64,000 nt of DNA, taken from assembly GCF_003337305.1 (NCBI RefSeq), contig NZ_QPJO01000001.1:1017203-1081202 (forward strand), in the 5' to 3' direction. The notes below the pieces were generated by a model. That model worked only from the letters and a program-made list of their open reading frames with translations, was not told where the DNA came from and ran no database searches. The stretch comes from Winogradskyella arenosi (GTDB lineage Bacteria; Bacteroidota; Bacteroidia; Flavobacteriales; Flavobacteriaceae). A program made the translations under genes and the position numbers. This document shows, piece after piece, positions 44,319 to 53,086 of the stretch (positions are counted from its first letter, which is position 1; every line of letters starts with the position of its first letter).

Positions 44319-46295
44319 ATGATATCACAAAATTCTATAGCAAAAGTATTTGAAACCGCTCGTGTGGAAGAGGTGATAGGCGATTTTGTTCAGCTTAAAA
44401 AAGCCGGGACAAATTTTAAAGGCTTAAGTCCGTTTAGTGAGGAACGTTCTCCGAGTTTTGTGGTTTCTCCTGTAAAGCAAATTTGGAAGGATTTCTCTAG
44501 TGGAAAAGGCGGGAATGCGGTGACATTTTTAATGGAGCACGAGCATTTTACCTACCCAGAGGCCATAAAATACCTCGCCAAAAAATACAATATTGAGATT
44601 GAAGAAACGGAGCGTACAGACCAAGAGAAAGCTCAAGCAGATACTCGCGAAAGTTTGTATTTGGTCAGTGAGTATGCCAGTAGTTATTTTCAAAATGTAT
44701 TACATAAAACAAACCCTGGTAAAGCCATAGGTTTAAGCTATTTTAAAGAGCGTGGTTTTACTGAAGAGACCATAAAAAAGTTTGATCTTGGTTATGCCTT
44801 AGATGAGTGGCAAGGCTTTACAGATGATGCTTTGGGTAAAGGTTATAAGCTTAAGTTTTTAGAGCAAACAGGTTTAACGATTGTTAAAGGCGAAAAGCGT
44901 TTTGATCGTTTTAAAGGCCGTGTCATGTTTCCTATTCATAGTATGAGTGGGCGTGTTCTTGGTTTTGGAGGACGAATTTTAACCAATGATAAAAAAGCAG
45001 CTAAATACCTTAACTCACCTGAGAGTGAAATTTACCATAAAAGTAAAATTCTGTATGGGTTGTACCATGCCAAACAAAGCATAGCAAAAGAAGATAATTG
45101 TTATTTGGTTGAAGGCTATACGGATGTTATTCAGTTTTCTCAAACCGGAATTACCAATGTGGTTTCTTCTTCTGGGACGGCTTTGTCTCCTGATCAAATA
45201 CGATTAATCAATAGGTTAACCAACAATATTACCGTGCTTTTTGATGGAGATGCCGCTGGAATTAGAGCCTCAATTCGTGGAATTGACTTGATCCTAGAGC
45301 AAGGGGTTAATGTGAAGATTTGTACATTTCCTGATGGTGAAGATCCTGATAGCTTTTCAAAATCTAATACCTTAGAAGAACTCAAAGCCTATTTAGAGGA
45401 GAACGCTAAAGATTTTATTCAGTTTAAAGCGTCTTTATTGGTGCGAGAAGCCAATAACGATCCTATTAAAAAAGCGGAGACTATTCGCGAAATTGTTAAT
45501 AGCATTGCTAAAATTCCAGATCAAATAAAACGTGAAATCTACATTCAAGAATGTGCACGTATTATGGATATTAGTGAGAACGTACTGTTCACCACTTTAG
45601 CGCAAATTAATAATAAAGGTGCGCAAGTGAATTCTGGAAAATCAAGGTCTTTTAATGCTGAACAGCCACCACCATTTGAAGTGGTTAAAAACGAGCCTAC
45701 TCATAAACCAAAAATAGATGTTCAGTATGAACTTGAACGCAAAATAATTGAGATCCTGATGCTTTACGGCGATCGAGTAGAGCAGTTTGAAGATGTGGTC
45801 TTGCAGGTCGATGAAGCCACTGGCGATTTGGTGTCTAAACCGACCCAACATGAGGCTAGAGTTTTTGAAAAAATATACTTAGACCTTCAAGAGGATGAAA
45901 TGCAATTTTCTAACCCACAGTTTAAGGCCCTTTATTACGCGATTATTGATAAATTAAATCAAGATGAAAATTTTTCAACTAAAAACTTTATCAATCAACT
46001 CGATCAAGATTCGGCCAGTGCTGTAACCAGTATTTTAATGGAAGACGAGCGCTATTACCTCCATGATTGGGAACGCAATCTAATTATTCCTAAGAATAAA
46101 AAAGATTCCGTAGCACAACTGGTGAGTCAGACTATTTTGAGTTTACGTTGTCATCTTATTGACAAGAAGGTGATAGAGTATAAAAATGAGACCTTAAAAG
46201 AAAATGTAGACACACGGGCTATTATAGAAGATGTAAAAGACTACGTAGGTCTTAAAATGTTATTATCGCGTAAATTGGGGAAAGTAGTAGGTTAA
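44319..46295 (+). CDS. dnaG: DNA primase with degenerate zinc-binding domain
   Basis: Makes RNA primers at the replication fork. The N-terminal domain keeps its fold (GLSPFSEERSPSFVVSP, IWKDFSSGKGGNAVTFL), but the four zinc ligands of E. coli DnaG (CHCC) are replaced by Ser37, Ser40, Asp58 and Ser61. The TOPRIM core follows with EGYTDVIQFSQ (Glu), LFDGDAAG (DxD) and RFKGRVMFPI. The C-terminal part that contacts the DnaB helicase runs from about 480 to 658. Zinc-free DnaG has, as far as I recall, been a feature of the flavobacterial lineage rather than a defect. Confidence 0.94.
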   Translation: MISQNSIAKVFETARVEEVIGDFVQLKKAGTNFKGLSPFSEERSPSFVVSPVKQIWKDFSSGKGGNAVTFLMEHEHFTYPEAIKYLAKKYNIEIEETERTDQEKAQADTRESLYLVSEYASSYFQNVLHKTNPGKAIGLSYFKERGFTEETIKKFDLGYALDEWQGFTDDALGKGYKLKFLEQTGLTIVKGEKRFDRFKGRVMFPIHSMSGRVLGFGGRILTNDKKAAKYLNSPESEIYHKSKILYGLYHAKQSIAKEDNCYLVEGYTDVIQFSQTGITNVVSSSGTALSPDQIRLINRLTNNITVLFDGDAAGIRASIRGIDLILEQGVNVKICTFPDGEDPDSFSKSNTLEELKAYLEENAKDFIQFKASLLVREANNDPIKKAETIREIVNSIAKIPDQIKREIYIQECARIMDISENVLFTTLAQINNKGAQVNSGKSRSFNAEQPPPFEVVKNEPTHKPKIDVQYELERKIIEILMLYGDRVEQFEDVVLQVDEATGDLVSKPTQHEARVFEKIYLDLQEDEMQFSNPQFKALYYAIIDKLNQDENFSTKNFINQLDQDSASAVTSILMEDERYYLHDWERNLIIPKNKKDSVAQLVSQTILSLRCHLIDKKVIEYKNETLKENVDTRAIIEDVKDYVGLKMLLSRKLGKVVG

Positions 46296-46309
46296 ATAGG
46301 TGATTAGGG

Positions 46310-46939
46310 TTAAGCTAAATTATGATGTTTAGCTTGGTGTATTAAATCGACAACATTAGTGACATTTAATTTTTTGAATAAGCGCGCTTTATAGGTGCTT
46401 ACCGTTTTTTCATTAATGTCTAGTTCCTCGGCAATCTCTTTGTTTTTTCTACCAATAGAAAGTAGTTTTAAAACTTCAACTTCTCTCGTAGATAGTTTTT
46501 TAAACATACGGCTTCGGCTTTTCCTGGTGTCTTCATAACGGAAATGTTTATCCATTTTCTCGCTAAGTGACGTTTCACCGTTGCTAATTTTTCGGATAGC
46601 CGCTTCAATGTCTTCTACGCTGGCTTCCTTATTTAAGTAGCCTGAAGCTCCCGCTTTTATAGTACTTATAGCATAAATTTCTTCAGGTTGATGACTGAAC
46701 ATCAAAACCTGGACGGATTTGTTCTCCTTTTTTATGGCTCTAAGAGCGGTTATTCCGTTAAGTTCTGGTAAATCTATTTCAGAAATAATAACGTCTACAT
46801 TGTGGCGGCGTACAAATTCGAAAATTTCTATTCCACTACTTAGACTACCAATAACCTTGAGGTCTGGCTTACTATTTAAAAATAATTCTAATCCGGTTCT
46901 GACAATGGGGTGGTTGTCAACAATCAAAATCTGTATCAT
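46310..46939 (-). CDS. LuxR-type response regulator with atypical receiver
   Basis: Receiver domain (1-120) joined to a LuxR/GerE helix-turn-helix (about 145-205, LSTREVEVLKLLSIGRKNKEIAEEL with NEKTVSTYKARLF). Asp8 (VDNHP) and the conserved Lys in YLNKEAS are present, but the residue at the phosphoacceptor position is Glu54 (ISEIDLPELNG), where Asp is expected; this often mimics the phosphorylated state. No histidine kinase is adjacent. Targets unknown. Confidence 0.88.
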   Translation of the reverse strand: MIQILIVDNHPIVRTGLELFLNSKPDLKVIGSLSSGIEIFEFVRRHNVDVIISEIDLPELNGITALRAIKKENKSVQVLMFSHQPEEIYAISTIKAGASGYLNKEASVEDIEAAIRKISNGETSLSEKMDKHFRYEDTRKSRSRMFKKLSTREVEVLKLLSIGRKNKEIAEELDINEKTVSTYKARLFKKLNVTNVVDLIHQAKHHNLA

Positions 46940-47072
46940 GACAATTGTATTATGGGTTTAAATGCTTAGGGTAATTTATAATCTCAATACAATGCAAGGG
47001 GATATGTATAAAAATAGTAATAAATTAACTAATTTTATTAAATTTACTCTTTTTATTAATAAAAAGCAATAA

Positions 47073-47861
47073 TTATTTTAAATTTTTAGGAATATCGCAA
47101 ACGGGGATCGCGATCATCTTGTGTTTATTAGCGGTATTGTAGCGTTTGAAAATCTCAAAAACCTCACGTTGACGTCCTTCAAAGTCGTTGGCAGTTTTAC
47201 CTTCGTCTTTCATTTGCATAGCCCATTCTAACTCTGGGTAGGTCGCTCCAATTTGATCTTCGTCCGTTCTGTCATCACCCCACAACCCATCGGTAGGGGC
47301 AGCGTCTATAATTTCTTGGTTAATTCCTAAGAACTTAGCGATTTCGTAAACTTCACTTTTTAGTAAATCGGCAATAGGACTTAAATCTACACCGCCATCG
47401 CCATATTTAGTGTAAAAACCAACACCGAAATCTTCAACTTTATTTCCGGTACCAGCAACAAGATATTTTTTTAACGCAGCAAAATAATAGAGTGTGGTCA
47501 TTCGTAATCGTGCTCTAGTATTCGCTAAGGCCATAAAACGACTCTCTTCATTGTCTACACCTGGTAATTCAGAAATTAATTGATCAAATACTGGAGTAAG
47601 ATTTACGGGAGTCATGCTAACAGCAGGGTATTTGGCTTTTAACCATTCAATATGATTTAAGGCACGGTTAACCTGACTTGGAGCTTGGTGAATAGGCATT
47701 TCTAAACACAACAAGTCCAAACCTGTCATAGCACACAAAGCAGATGTTACAGCAGAATCTATTCCGCCAGATACGCCTATTACAAATCCATTCATTTTTG
47801 CACTGTTTGCATAATCTTTTAGCCAATCTACAATATGTTCTACAACCTTTTCTGTCTGCAT
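47073..47861 (-). CDS. nadE: NH3-dependent NAD+ synthase
   Basis: Amidates nicotinate adenine dinucleotide to NAD+. The ATP pyrophosphatase loop is VIGVSGGIDSAVTSALC, with GTGNKVEDFGVGFYTKYGDGGVDLSPI (in fragments GTGNKVEDFGVGF and GDGGVDLSPI) and DGLWGDDRTDEDQIG following. At 262 residues it lacks the N-terminal glutaminase domain of the larger enzymes and would use ammonia. It is divergent from gldB, an arrangement I recall as conserved in Flavobacteria. Confidence 0.93.
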   Translation of the reverse strand: MQTEKVVEHIVDWLKDYANSAKMNGFVIGVSGGIDSAVTSALCAMTGLDLLCLEMPIHQAPSQVNRALNHIEWLKAKYPAVSMTPVNLTPVFDQLISELPGVDNEESRFMALANTRARLRMTTLYYFAALKKYLVAGTGNKVEDFGVGFYTKYGDGGVDLSPIADLLKSEVYEIAKFLGINQEIIDAAPTDGLWGDDRTDEDQIGATYPELEWAMQMKDEGKTANDFEGRQREVFEIFKRYNTANKHKMIAIPVCDIPKNLK

Positions 47862-47889
47862 AATTTTTAATTTTTAATACAAAGAAGTG

Positions 47890-47897
47890 TACCTTTG
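47890..47897 (+). promoter_or_regulatory. -7 box of gldB
   Basis: TACCTTTG matches TAnnTTTG. Its place excludes the in-frame TTG at 47895 as a start and supports a start at 47946 with a leader of about 40 bases. Confidence 0.5.
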
Positions 47898-47945
47898 CGT
47901 AACAAAAATAGCGGAAACGTATTAAGTTTAAAAATGTTTTACCAA

Positions 47946-48914
47946 ATGAAAGTAAGAATTTATATTATTTTATGCCTGGCGTTTACTTTTATGGCTTGTG
48001 AAGAGGAATCTAAAGTAGAAGCCGCGATTGCCAACATTGAGGTTGATTTTAAGGTGGAGCGTTTTGATACTGATTTCTATAAGGCTAAAGCCGAGGATTT
48101 ACCACAATTGAAAACCGACTATCCGTTTCTGTTTTCTAAACGTATTCCAGATTCTGTTTGGGTAGAGCAGTTAAATGATACGCTACATGATGAAATTTTA
48201 ACGGAGGTGAACCGTAAGTATGCTAACTTTGATAAAACGAGTTCAGAGCTTAAAAGTTTATTTCAGCATTTGAAGTACTATGACCCTGTATTCTCTGTGC
48301 CTCGAGTAGTCACCTTAACCAATTATGTACAATATAGAGATAAGGTTGTTGTAACGGATACCATAGCGCTTATTGCATTGGATAATTATTTAGGAGAAGA
48401 TCACCGATTTTATCGCGATGGTAACATCCCCTTATATTTATCTAAGAATTTTAGACAAGAACAGATTGTGGTGGATTTGGCAGAAGCTTATGCTGAAAAA
48501 TACACCTTTCAGCAACAAAGAAAGTTTTTGCTAGATGAAATGATCTACTATGGTAAATTACTCTACTTTAAAGATAAAATGATTCCTTTTAAATCTGATG
48601 CTGAAAAAATAGGTTATACTAATGATCAGCTGGGTTGGGCAGAAGCTAATGAAAGTCCTATGTGGAGTTATTTTATAGAGAAAGAATTATTGTACAATAC
48701 CGATAATAAACTTCTAAGTCGTTTTATAACGGATGCACCTTTTTCTAAATTTTATTTAGAATTAGATAACGAATCTCCTGGTCAAGTGGGGCAATATATA
48801 GGCTGGCAAATTGTAAGAGCTTATGCCGATGCCACAGGTGAAGATCTCATGACCATTTTACAAAAAGAACCTGAAGAAATTTTTACAAAATCTAAATTTA
48901 AACCAAAGAAATAA
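47946..48914 (+). CDS. gldB: Gliding-motility lipoprotein GldB
   Basis: Lipoprotein signal MKVRIYIILCLAFTFMAC with the lipid-carrying Cys at residue 18, then a mostly helical domain of about 300 residues that matches GldB of gliding Flavobacteria (VERFDTDFYKA, KTDYPFLFS, YLSKNFRQEQIVVDLAEAYA). GldB is required for gliding and chitin use in F. johnsoniae; its molecular role is unclear. Start chosen at the ATG that puts the signal at the very N terminus. It overlaps gldC by one base (TAATG). Confidence 0.9.
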   Translation: MKVRIYIILCLAFTFMACEEESKVEAAIANIEVDFKVERFDTDFYKAKAEDLPQLKTDYPFLFSKRIPDSVWVEQLNDTLHDEILTEVNRKYANFDKTSSELKSLFQHLKYYDPVFSVPRVVTLTNYVQYRDKVVVTDTIALIALDNYLGEDHRFYRDGNIPLYLSKNFRQEQIVVDLAEAYAEKYTFQQQRKFLLDEMIYYGKLLYFKDKMIPFKSDAEKIGYTNDQLGWAEANESPMWSYFIEKELLYNTDNKLLSRFITDAPFSKFYLELDNESPGQVGQYIGWQIVRAYADATGEDLMTILQKEPEEIFTKSKFKPKK

Positions 48915-49252
48915 TGTCTAAAGTTATAAAATCTAAAATCGTACTCAACGTGGAACTTGATGAAAACCGAGTGCCAGAAAAATTAAATTGGTCGGCTCAA
49001 GATGGAGGCGTCAATAACGAAGAGGCAAAGGCCGTTATGTTATCCGTATGGGATAGTAAGGCTCAAGAGACCTTAAAGATTGACTTGTGGACTAAAGATA
49101 TGCCCGTAGATGAAATGAAATTATTTTTTCATCAAACCTTAGTAACCATGAGTGATTCGTTTTTTAGAGCGACTCAAGATCAGAAAATGACCGATACTAT
49201 GAAGGATTTTTGTGATTATTTCGCGGAAAAATTAGAGCTTAAAAAGCAATAA
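48914..49252 (+). CDS. gldC: Gliding-motility protein GldC
   Basis: Small soluble protein of 112 residues with the family pattern IVLNVELDENRVPEKLNWSA and DLWTKDMPVDEMKLFFHQTL. It accompanies gldB in gliding Bacteroidota and improves motility. Translationally coupled to gldB. Its stop directly abuts the stop of a convergent gene. Confidence 0.9.
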   Translation: MSKVIKSKIVLNVELDENRVPEKLNWSAQDGGVNNEEAKAVMLSVWDSKAQETLKIDLWTKDMPVDEMKLFFHQTLVTMSDSFFRATQDQKMTDTMKDFCDYFAEKLELKKQ

Positions 49253-50125
49253 TTACTCTAAGTCTTTACGCAACGCATTAGTCACCTTGTAATAAGGTTG
49301 AATATCAAAACTATCTGAATTTACATTCAAATAGTTTTTTTTATGCCTTCTTTTATGGATGAAAAAATTAGTAGGGTCGTAAATTTGCCAAACGGTTAGT
49401 TCATTATTGCGCCCTGTGGTCGTTTTCATGTCCGTTTCTATTTTCAGGATTAAACGATCTACCGTCTTTTGGTCTGCCATTTTTAATAAGGTCTCCGAGC
49501 TAGAACCATTGTTCACTTTATAAAGAATCCAATATTTAACAGCGGATACTTTTGGTTTAGCAGGCGTCGCCAAGTGTTTTGAATTTAGAACATTGGCTTT
49601 TTTTCCAGCTAACCTTAAATCGCTGGTATATGTCGCGTTTTCAGAACCATAAGCCTTGGTTTTAGGAGCTGTAAGATCATTAGGTAAGGCTGTTGTTGTC
49701 TTTTGTTTATGAGAGGTATTAGGTTTATTCGGTTTAAAGGAGCTATTGCTAGCTAAGAGATCCGGATTTTCTATTTGTAACTCTGGAGCTGGAGGAATAT
49801 TAGAGAAAATCTCGTGTCTTAGTAAAGTGATAACAATCAGTTTGTCTCTTAAAACGGCTTCTATAGCATAACGTCCCACAGGAATATCTCCAATAAGTAG
49901 CTTTGCTTTAGAGTCTTTAACTTTAATAATACGCTCAAAATCATCATTAAAAATCATGACCTCGTAAATAGTGCGTTCGCCTTCAAAAACAATACTGTCT
50001 TGTGAGATATTTAAATAATGTTTTAATTCTAATGCTCTTGAATTGGTGTTTTTAAGCAATACCGATTTTTGACCATACAAAAATGTGGTCAAAAGTAGGA
50101 ACACCGATGTATATAATAGTTTCAT
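49253..50125 (-). CDS. Exported protein of unknown function, paralogue of the next gene
   Basis: Signal peptide (1-18, ending LYGQ) and two conserved regions: an N-terminal stretch (KSVLLKNTNSRALELKHYL to about residue 110) and a C-terminal one (about 190-275: VKYWILYKVNNGSSSETLLK, TVDRLILKIETDM, NELTVWQIYDPTNFFIHKR). Between lies a Pro/Ser/Thr/Lys-rich linker. No named domain recognised. The gene at 50415-51182 has the same two regions in the same order, so they arose by duplication. Probably periplasmic. Confidence 0.65.
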   Translation of the reverse strand: MKLLYTSVFLLLTTFLYGQKSVLLKNTNSRALELKHYLNISQDSIVFEGERTIYEVMIFNDDFERIIKVKDSKAKLLIGDIPVGRYAIEAVLRDKLIVITLLRHEIFSNIPPAPELQIENPDLLASNSSFKPNKPNTSHKQKTTTALPNDLTAPKTKAYGSENATYTSDLRLAGKKANVLNSKHLATPAKPKVSAVKYWILYKVNNGSSSETLLKMADQKTVDRLILKIETDMKTTTGRNNELTVWQIYDPTNFFIHKRRHKKNYLNVNSDSFDIQPYYKVTNALRKDLE

Positions 50126-50414
50126 GAGTAGGATTTTAAGTGTTTGGTTAACAAATGAATACTATGCCGTTATCTTTTGTAATTTTAATAGGTTACAAAA
50201 GTAGGGGGTAAAGGGTTAAGCGCATTGTAAATCAGATGTGTAACCCCTTTTTATGGTTAAGTTGTTGGGGCTATCGATGTAACTCAAAAATCTAGGCAGA
50301 AATGTAAGCCGTCTGTTGACATTAAGTATTATCGTTTATAAAGCCGTTGCGATGATAAGGGCATTACCGCCTACAAGAACAAGATTACATTCTGGATACT
50401 TGGGTTTTCTAAAA

Positions 50415-51182
50415 TTATAAATTAATAGATTTTGTACGCGTTTTGTAATATGGCGTAGGGTTAAATACTTCAGTAGATTGTGAATACACAAAATTTGAAT
50501 TAGTCATTTGATGCTCTATAAATTTTCTAGTATTGTAAACTTCCCATACCGTTAGTGTATTTTGTTTCCCGGTATAACATTTTATTTCTAGTTGATGCTT
50601 TAAAATCAATTTGTCTACGAGTTGTTGATCGGCGAGTTTCATGGTTTTGCTCGAGCCCACTTCATTTACCGTTAGGCTTTCAATCCAAAAATATTTTTTT
50701 GCTTTTGGCGCCTGAGGCGATTTTTTAGTCCGTGTTAGCAGAAACTCTATACTTTTATGGGGAGAGGCTTTAACGATTTTCAAATTCTCGTCAAGCATCA
50801 TGCCCATGCCTTCTGCTATAGGTTCAGATTTGAAGGCTGATAAAGGGCCTTCATTACCCCGATTTACCAGATTCATGCTAATAATTTTATCCGGAAGTTG
50901 TACTTCAATTACAAATTTCCCAGAAGGAAGATCATTTAGGGGAACTTTAGTATTCATGGTGTTTACTATAATACTGCTATCGTATTCTTCATTGAAAATA
51001 TCCACTTTTGTTAAGGCGCTCGAGCAGCGTAATATTAAACTATCTTTAGTCGCATTTAAAGCATGATGCAACTCTTTAGCTTTAGGATTTGTGTTTTTTA
51101 ATAAAATGGCGTTCTGGCTAAAGCTAAATACAGAACATAACAGAATAAGTAGCGTGCTTATGTTTTTAATCATAACGTTCAC
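50415..51182 (-). CDS. Exported protein of unknown function, paralogue of the previous gene
   Basis: Signal peptide (about 1-23, ending FSFSQ); N-terminal region NAILLKNTNPKAKELHHALN and C-terminal region KYFWIESLTVNEVGSSKTMK, LVDKLILKHQLE and NTLTVWEVYNTRKFIEHQM correspond to the neighbour at 49253. The central linker is shorter. The 289 bases between the two genes include a candidate -7 box for the left gene (TACTTTTG on the minus strand at 50203-50196). Function unknown. Confidence 0.65.
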   Translation of the reverse strand: MNVMIKNISTLLILLCSVFSFSQNAILLKNTNPKAKELHHALNATKDSLILRCSSALTKVDIFNEEYDSSIIVNTMNTKVPLNDLPSGKFVIEVQLPDKIISMNLVNRGNEGPLSAFKSEPIAEGMGMMLDENLKIVKASPHKSIEFLLTRTKKSPQAPKAKKYFWIESLTVNEVGSSKTMKLADQQLVDKLILKHQLEIKCYTGKQNTLTVWEVYNTRKFIEHQMTNSNFVYSQSTEVFNPTPYYKTRTKSINL

Positions 51183-51399
51183 TTTTAGGGGTTAGAGAAT
51201 AGAGGTATGAAACGCCCACTGTAGGGGTTTATATTAGTTTATATCCTAAGTTACAAAACAATAGGCTAAATGTTAAATTTTAAAGATGTTCGGTTTATTT
51301 AATAGATAACCGACTGTTTATGACCTAATAATGACTAAAAAAGAGGGGTGTTTAGACGATTTTAAGATAATTTCACTCCTAATTTTAGTACATTCGCTT

Positions 51400-52023
51400 A
51401 TGCGAAAAATACTACTAGGTGTTATTATTAGTCTCGTTGTTGTATTCACATTTAGATATTGTGAAAACAAACAAGAAGATAAAATTATGCTCAAAGAAAG
51501 CAGTGCGCTCATTCAAGAGCAAATAAAAAATGTTGGTAAATTGGTGGTTACAGAAGGTCACTTCAGTGAGGTGTTTACCTATAAGAATTCTAAAGGTGTT
51601 TTTGGAGATTTAATTTCAGCAGAAAAGAAAGCCGTTGTCATTGTCAATGCAGAGGTGACTATAGGTTACGATTTAAGTAAAATTGAATACCATATTGATG
51701 AGGTGAATAAAACACTTCAAATTCTAAGGATTCCTGAAGAAGAAATAAAAATTAGTCCAGATTTTGAATATTACGATATGCAGGCCGATTACCTTAATCC
51801 GTTTGAAGCTAAAGACTACAATAGTATTAAGAAGACCGTCCGAGAGTCTTTAATGAAAAAGGTCGTAGCGTCCGAGTTAAAATCTAACGCTCAAAATCGG
51901 CTTATCAGTGAACTTTCCAAGTTTTTTATAGTAACGCGTTCGCTGGGTTGGACGCTAGAATACAACCAAAAACCGATTTCTAATTTAACTGAACTTAATA
52001 ATATAGACGCTATACTTCAGTAA
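51400..52023 (+). CDS. DUF4230 membrane-anchored protein
   Basis: N-terminal signal anchor (about 1-20, MRKILLGVIISLVVVFTFRY) and a DUF4230 domain (about 30-207) with LVVTEGHFSEVFTYKNSKG, KAVVIVNAEVTIGYDLSKIE and ILRIPEEEIKISPDFEYYD. Function not known. Start: an in-frame ATG at 51331 would add 23 residues, before the membrane segment; ATG 51400 gives a standard anchor. Stop lies three bases from the stop of a convergent rhodanese gene. Confidence 0.8.
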   Translation: MRKILLGVIISLVVVFTFRYCENKQEDKIMLKESSALIQEQIKNVGKLVVTEGHFSEVFTYKNSKGVFGDLISAEKKAVVIVNAEVTIGYDLSKIEYHIDEVNKTLQILRIPEEEIKISPDFEYYDMQADYLNPFEAKDYNSIKKTVRESLMKKVVASELKSNAQNRLISELSKFFIVTRSLGWTLEYNQKPISNLTELNNIDAILQ

Positions 52024-52026
52024 GGG

Positions 52027-52335
52027 TTAGGCTAATTTTCTCTGTAAGCTACCAATTCCTCCTCCGTTTATAGCATCAACAGCTTTAGATTTTAATAAAC
52101 TAGCTGCACTAGCAGAACGCATACCACTGGCACAATAGGTAATCACGGGTTTGTTTAATTTTTTCACTTCGTTAATGCGCTGTCCTAACTCCTGAACCGG
52201 AATATGAATGGCATTCTTTATATGGCCACCTTGGTATTCACTTGCCGTTCTTACATCTAACAGCACTGCACCTTTTGCAACATATTCCGCAACGTTATTT
52301 GTCGATTTTCCAAATAGAGCATTTAATAATCCCAT
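52027..52335 (-). CDS. Rhodanese-like domain protein
   Basis: Single rhodanese domain of 102 residues with the active-site loop YCASGMRSASAA (catalytic Cys), preceded by LLDVRTASEYQGGHIKNAIHIP. Sulfur or phosphate transfer; substrate unknown. Start at 52335 (MGLLNALFGKST); an in-frame start at 52413 would add 26 residues unlike the family. Confidence 0.9.
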   Translation of the reverse strand: MGLLNALFGKSTNNVAEYVAKGAVLLDVRTASEYQGGHIKNAIHIPVQELGQRINEVKKLNKPVITYCASGMRSASAASLLKSKAVDAINGGGIGSLQRKLA

Positions 52336-52448
52336 AGTATTTATTTTTTGGCAAACTTCTGAAAAGTTCACGGAAGCATTGGTAACCAAAGTTACATTAT
52401 TATAACGTGGCACATAAATTTCTTGCTATTTTAGTGGTTTAAATAGTT

Positions 52449-53024
52449 ATGGAAAACGAAACACGACAAGAGGAGATTATAAGAGTTGCTGCGAAGCTTT
52501 TTAAGGAAAAAGGCTATAGTGCGGTGACCATGCGCGATTTAGCGACGACCATGAATATGAAAGCCGCGAGTCTTTATAATCATATCAACTCTAAGCAAGA
52601 GATTTTAGAAAAGATTATCATGAGGATTGCTCGCAAATTTTCAGTCGGAATGACCACTGTAAAATCTAGTAATGATTCGTGTATCGTAAAATTAAAAAAA
52701 ATCATAGCACTTCATGTTGAGGTGTCGAGTCAGAATATCTATGGTATGGCAGCTCTAAATCATGATTGGGTGCATCTAGAGGCGCAATTGGGGCCTTATA
52801 AAAAGTTGCGTAGTGATTACGAAAATGATTTTAAAGAGATTTTAAAGGAAGGCATAGCGGCAGGAGAAATTAGCCCTATTAAACCTGATGTTATGATGTT
52901 CTCCATACTCACAACCCTACGTTCCTTATACCTATGGATTCCTAAAAAGGAGGTGATTCATCTTGAAGAATTAACAAATAACCTGAGTGAAATTCTCATA
53001 AACGGCATCATAAAGGAGAATTAA
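52449..53024 (+). CDS. TetR-family regulator of the phenylacetate cluster
   Basis: Helix-turn-helix at the N terminus (about 5-50: ETRQEEIIRVAAKLFKEKGY, MRDLATTMNMKAASLYNHIN) and a helical ligand domain. It lies 62 bases upstream of paaE in the same direction, and the spacer has a perfect palindrome that overlaps the paa promoter, so it probably represses the pathway and responds to a CoA thioester such as phenylacetyl-CoA, as PaaR does elsewhere. The name of the regulator in this lineage is not assured. Confidence 0.85.
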   Translation: MENETRQEEIIRVAAKLFKEKGYSAVTMRDLATTMNMKAASLYNHINSKQEILEKIIMRIARKFSVGMTTVKSSNDSCIVKLKKIIALHVEVSSQNIYGMAALNHDWVHLEAQLGPYKKLRSDYENDFKEILKEGIAAGEISPIKPDVMMFSILTTLRSLYLWIPKKEVIHLEELTNNLSEILINGIIKEN

Positions 53025-53034
53025 ATTTATTTCT

Positions 53035-53066
53035 TAACTTTGTCTAATAGACTAACAAGTGTTAGT
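53035..53066 (+). promoter_or_regulatory. paa promoter with candidate TetR operator
   Basis: TAACTTTG (53035-53042) fits the -7 consensus TAnnTTTG. ACTAACA-AG-TGTTAGT (53051-53066), a 7-bp-arm palindrome, starts eight bases after it and would cover the transcription start. Confidence 0.65.
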
Positions 53067-53086
53067 TTTATGTTTTAAACATTCGT

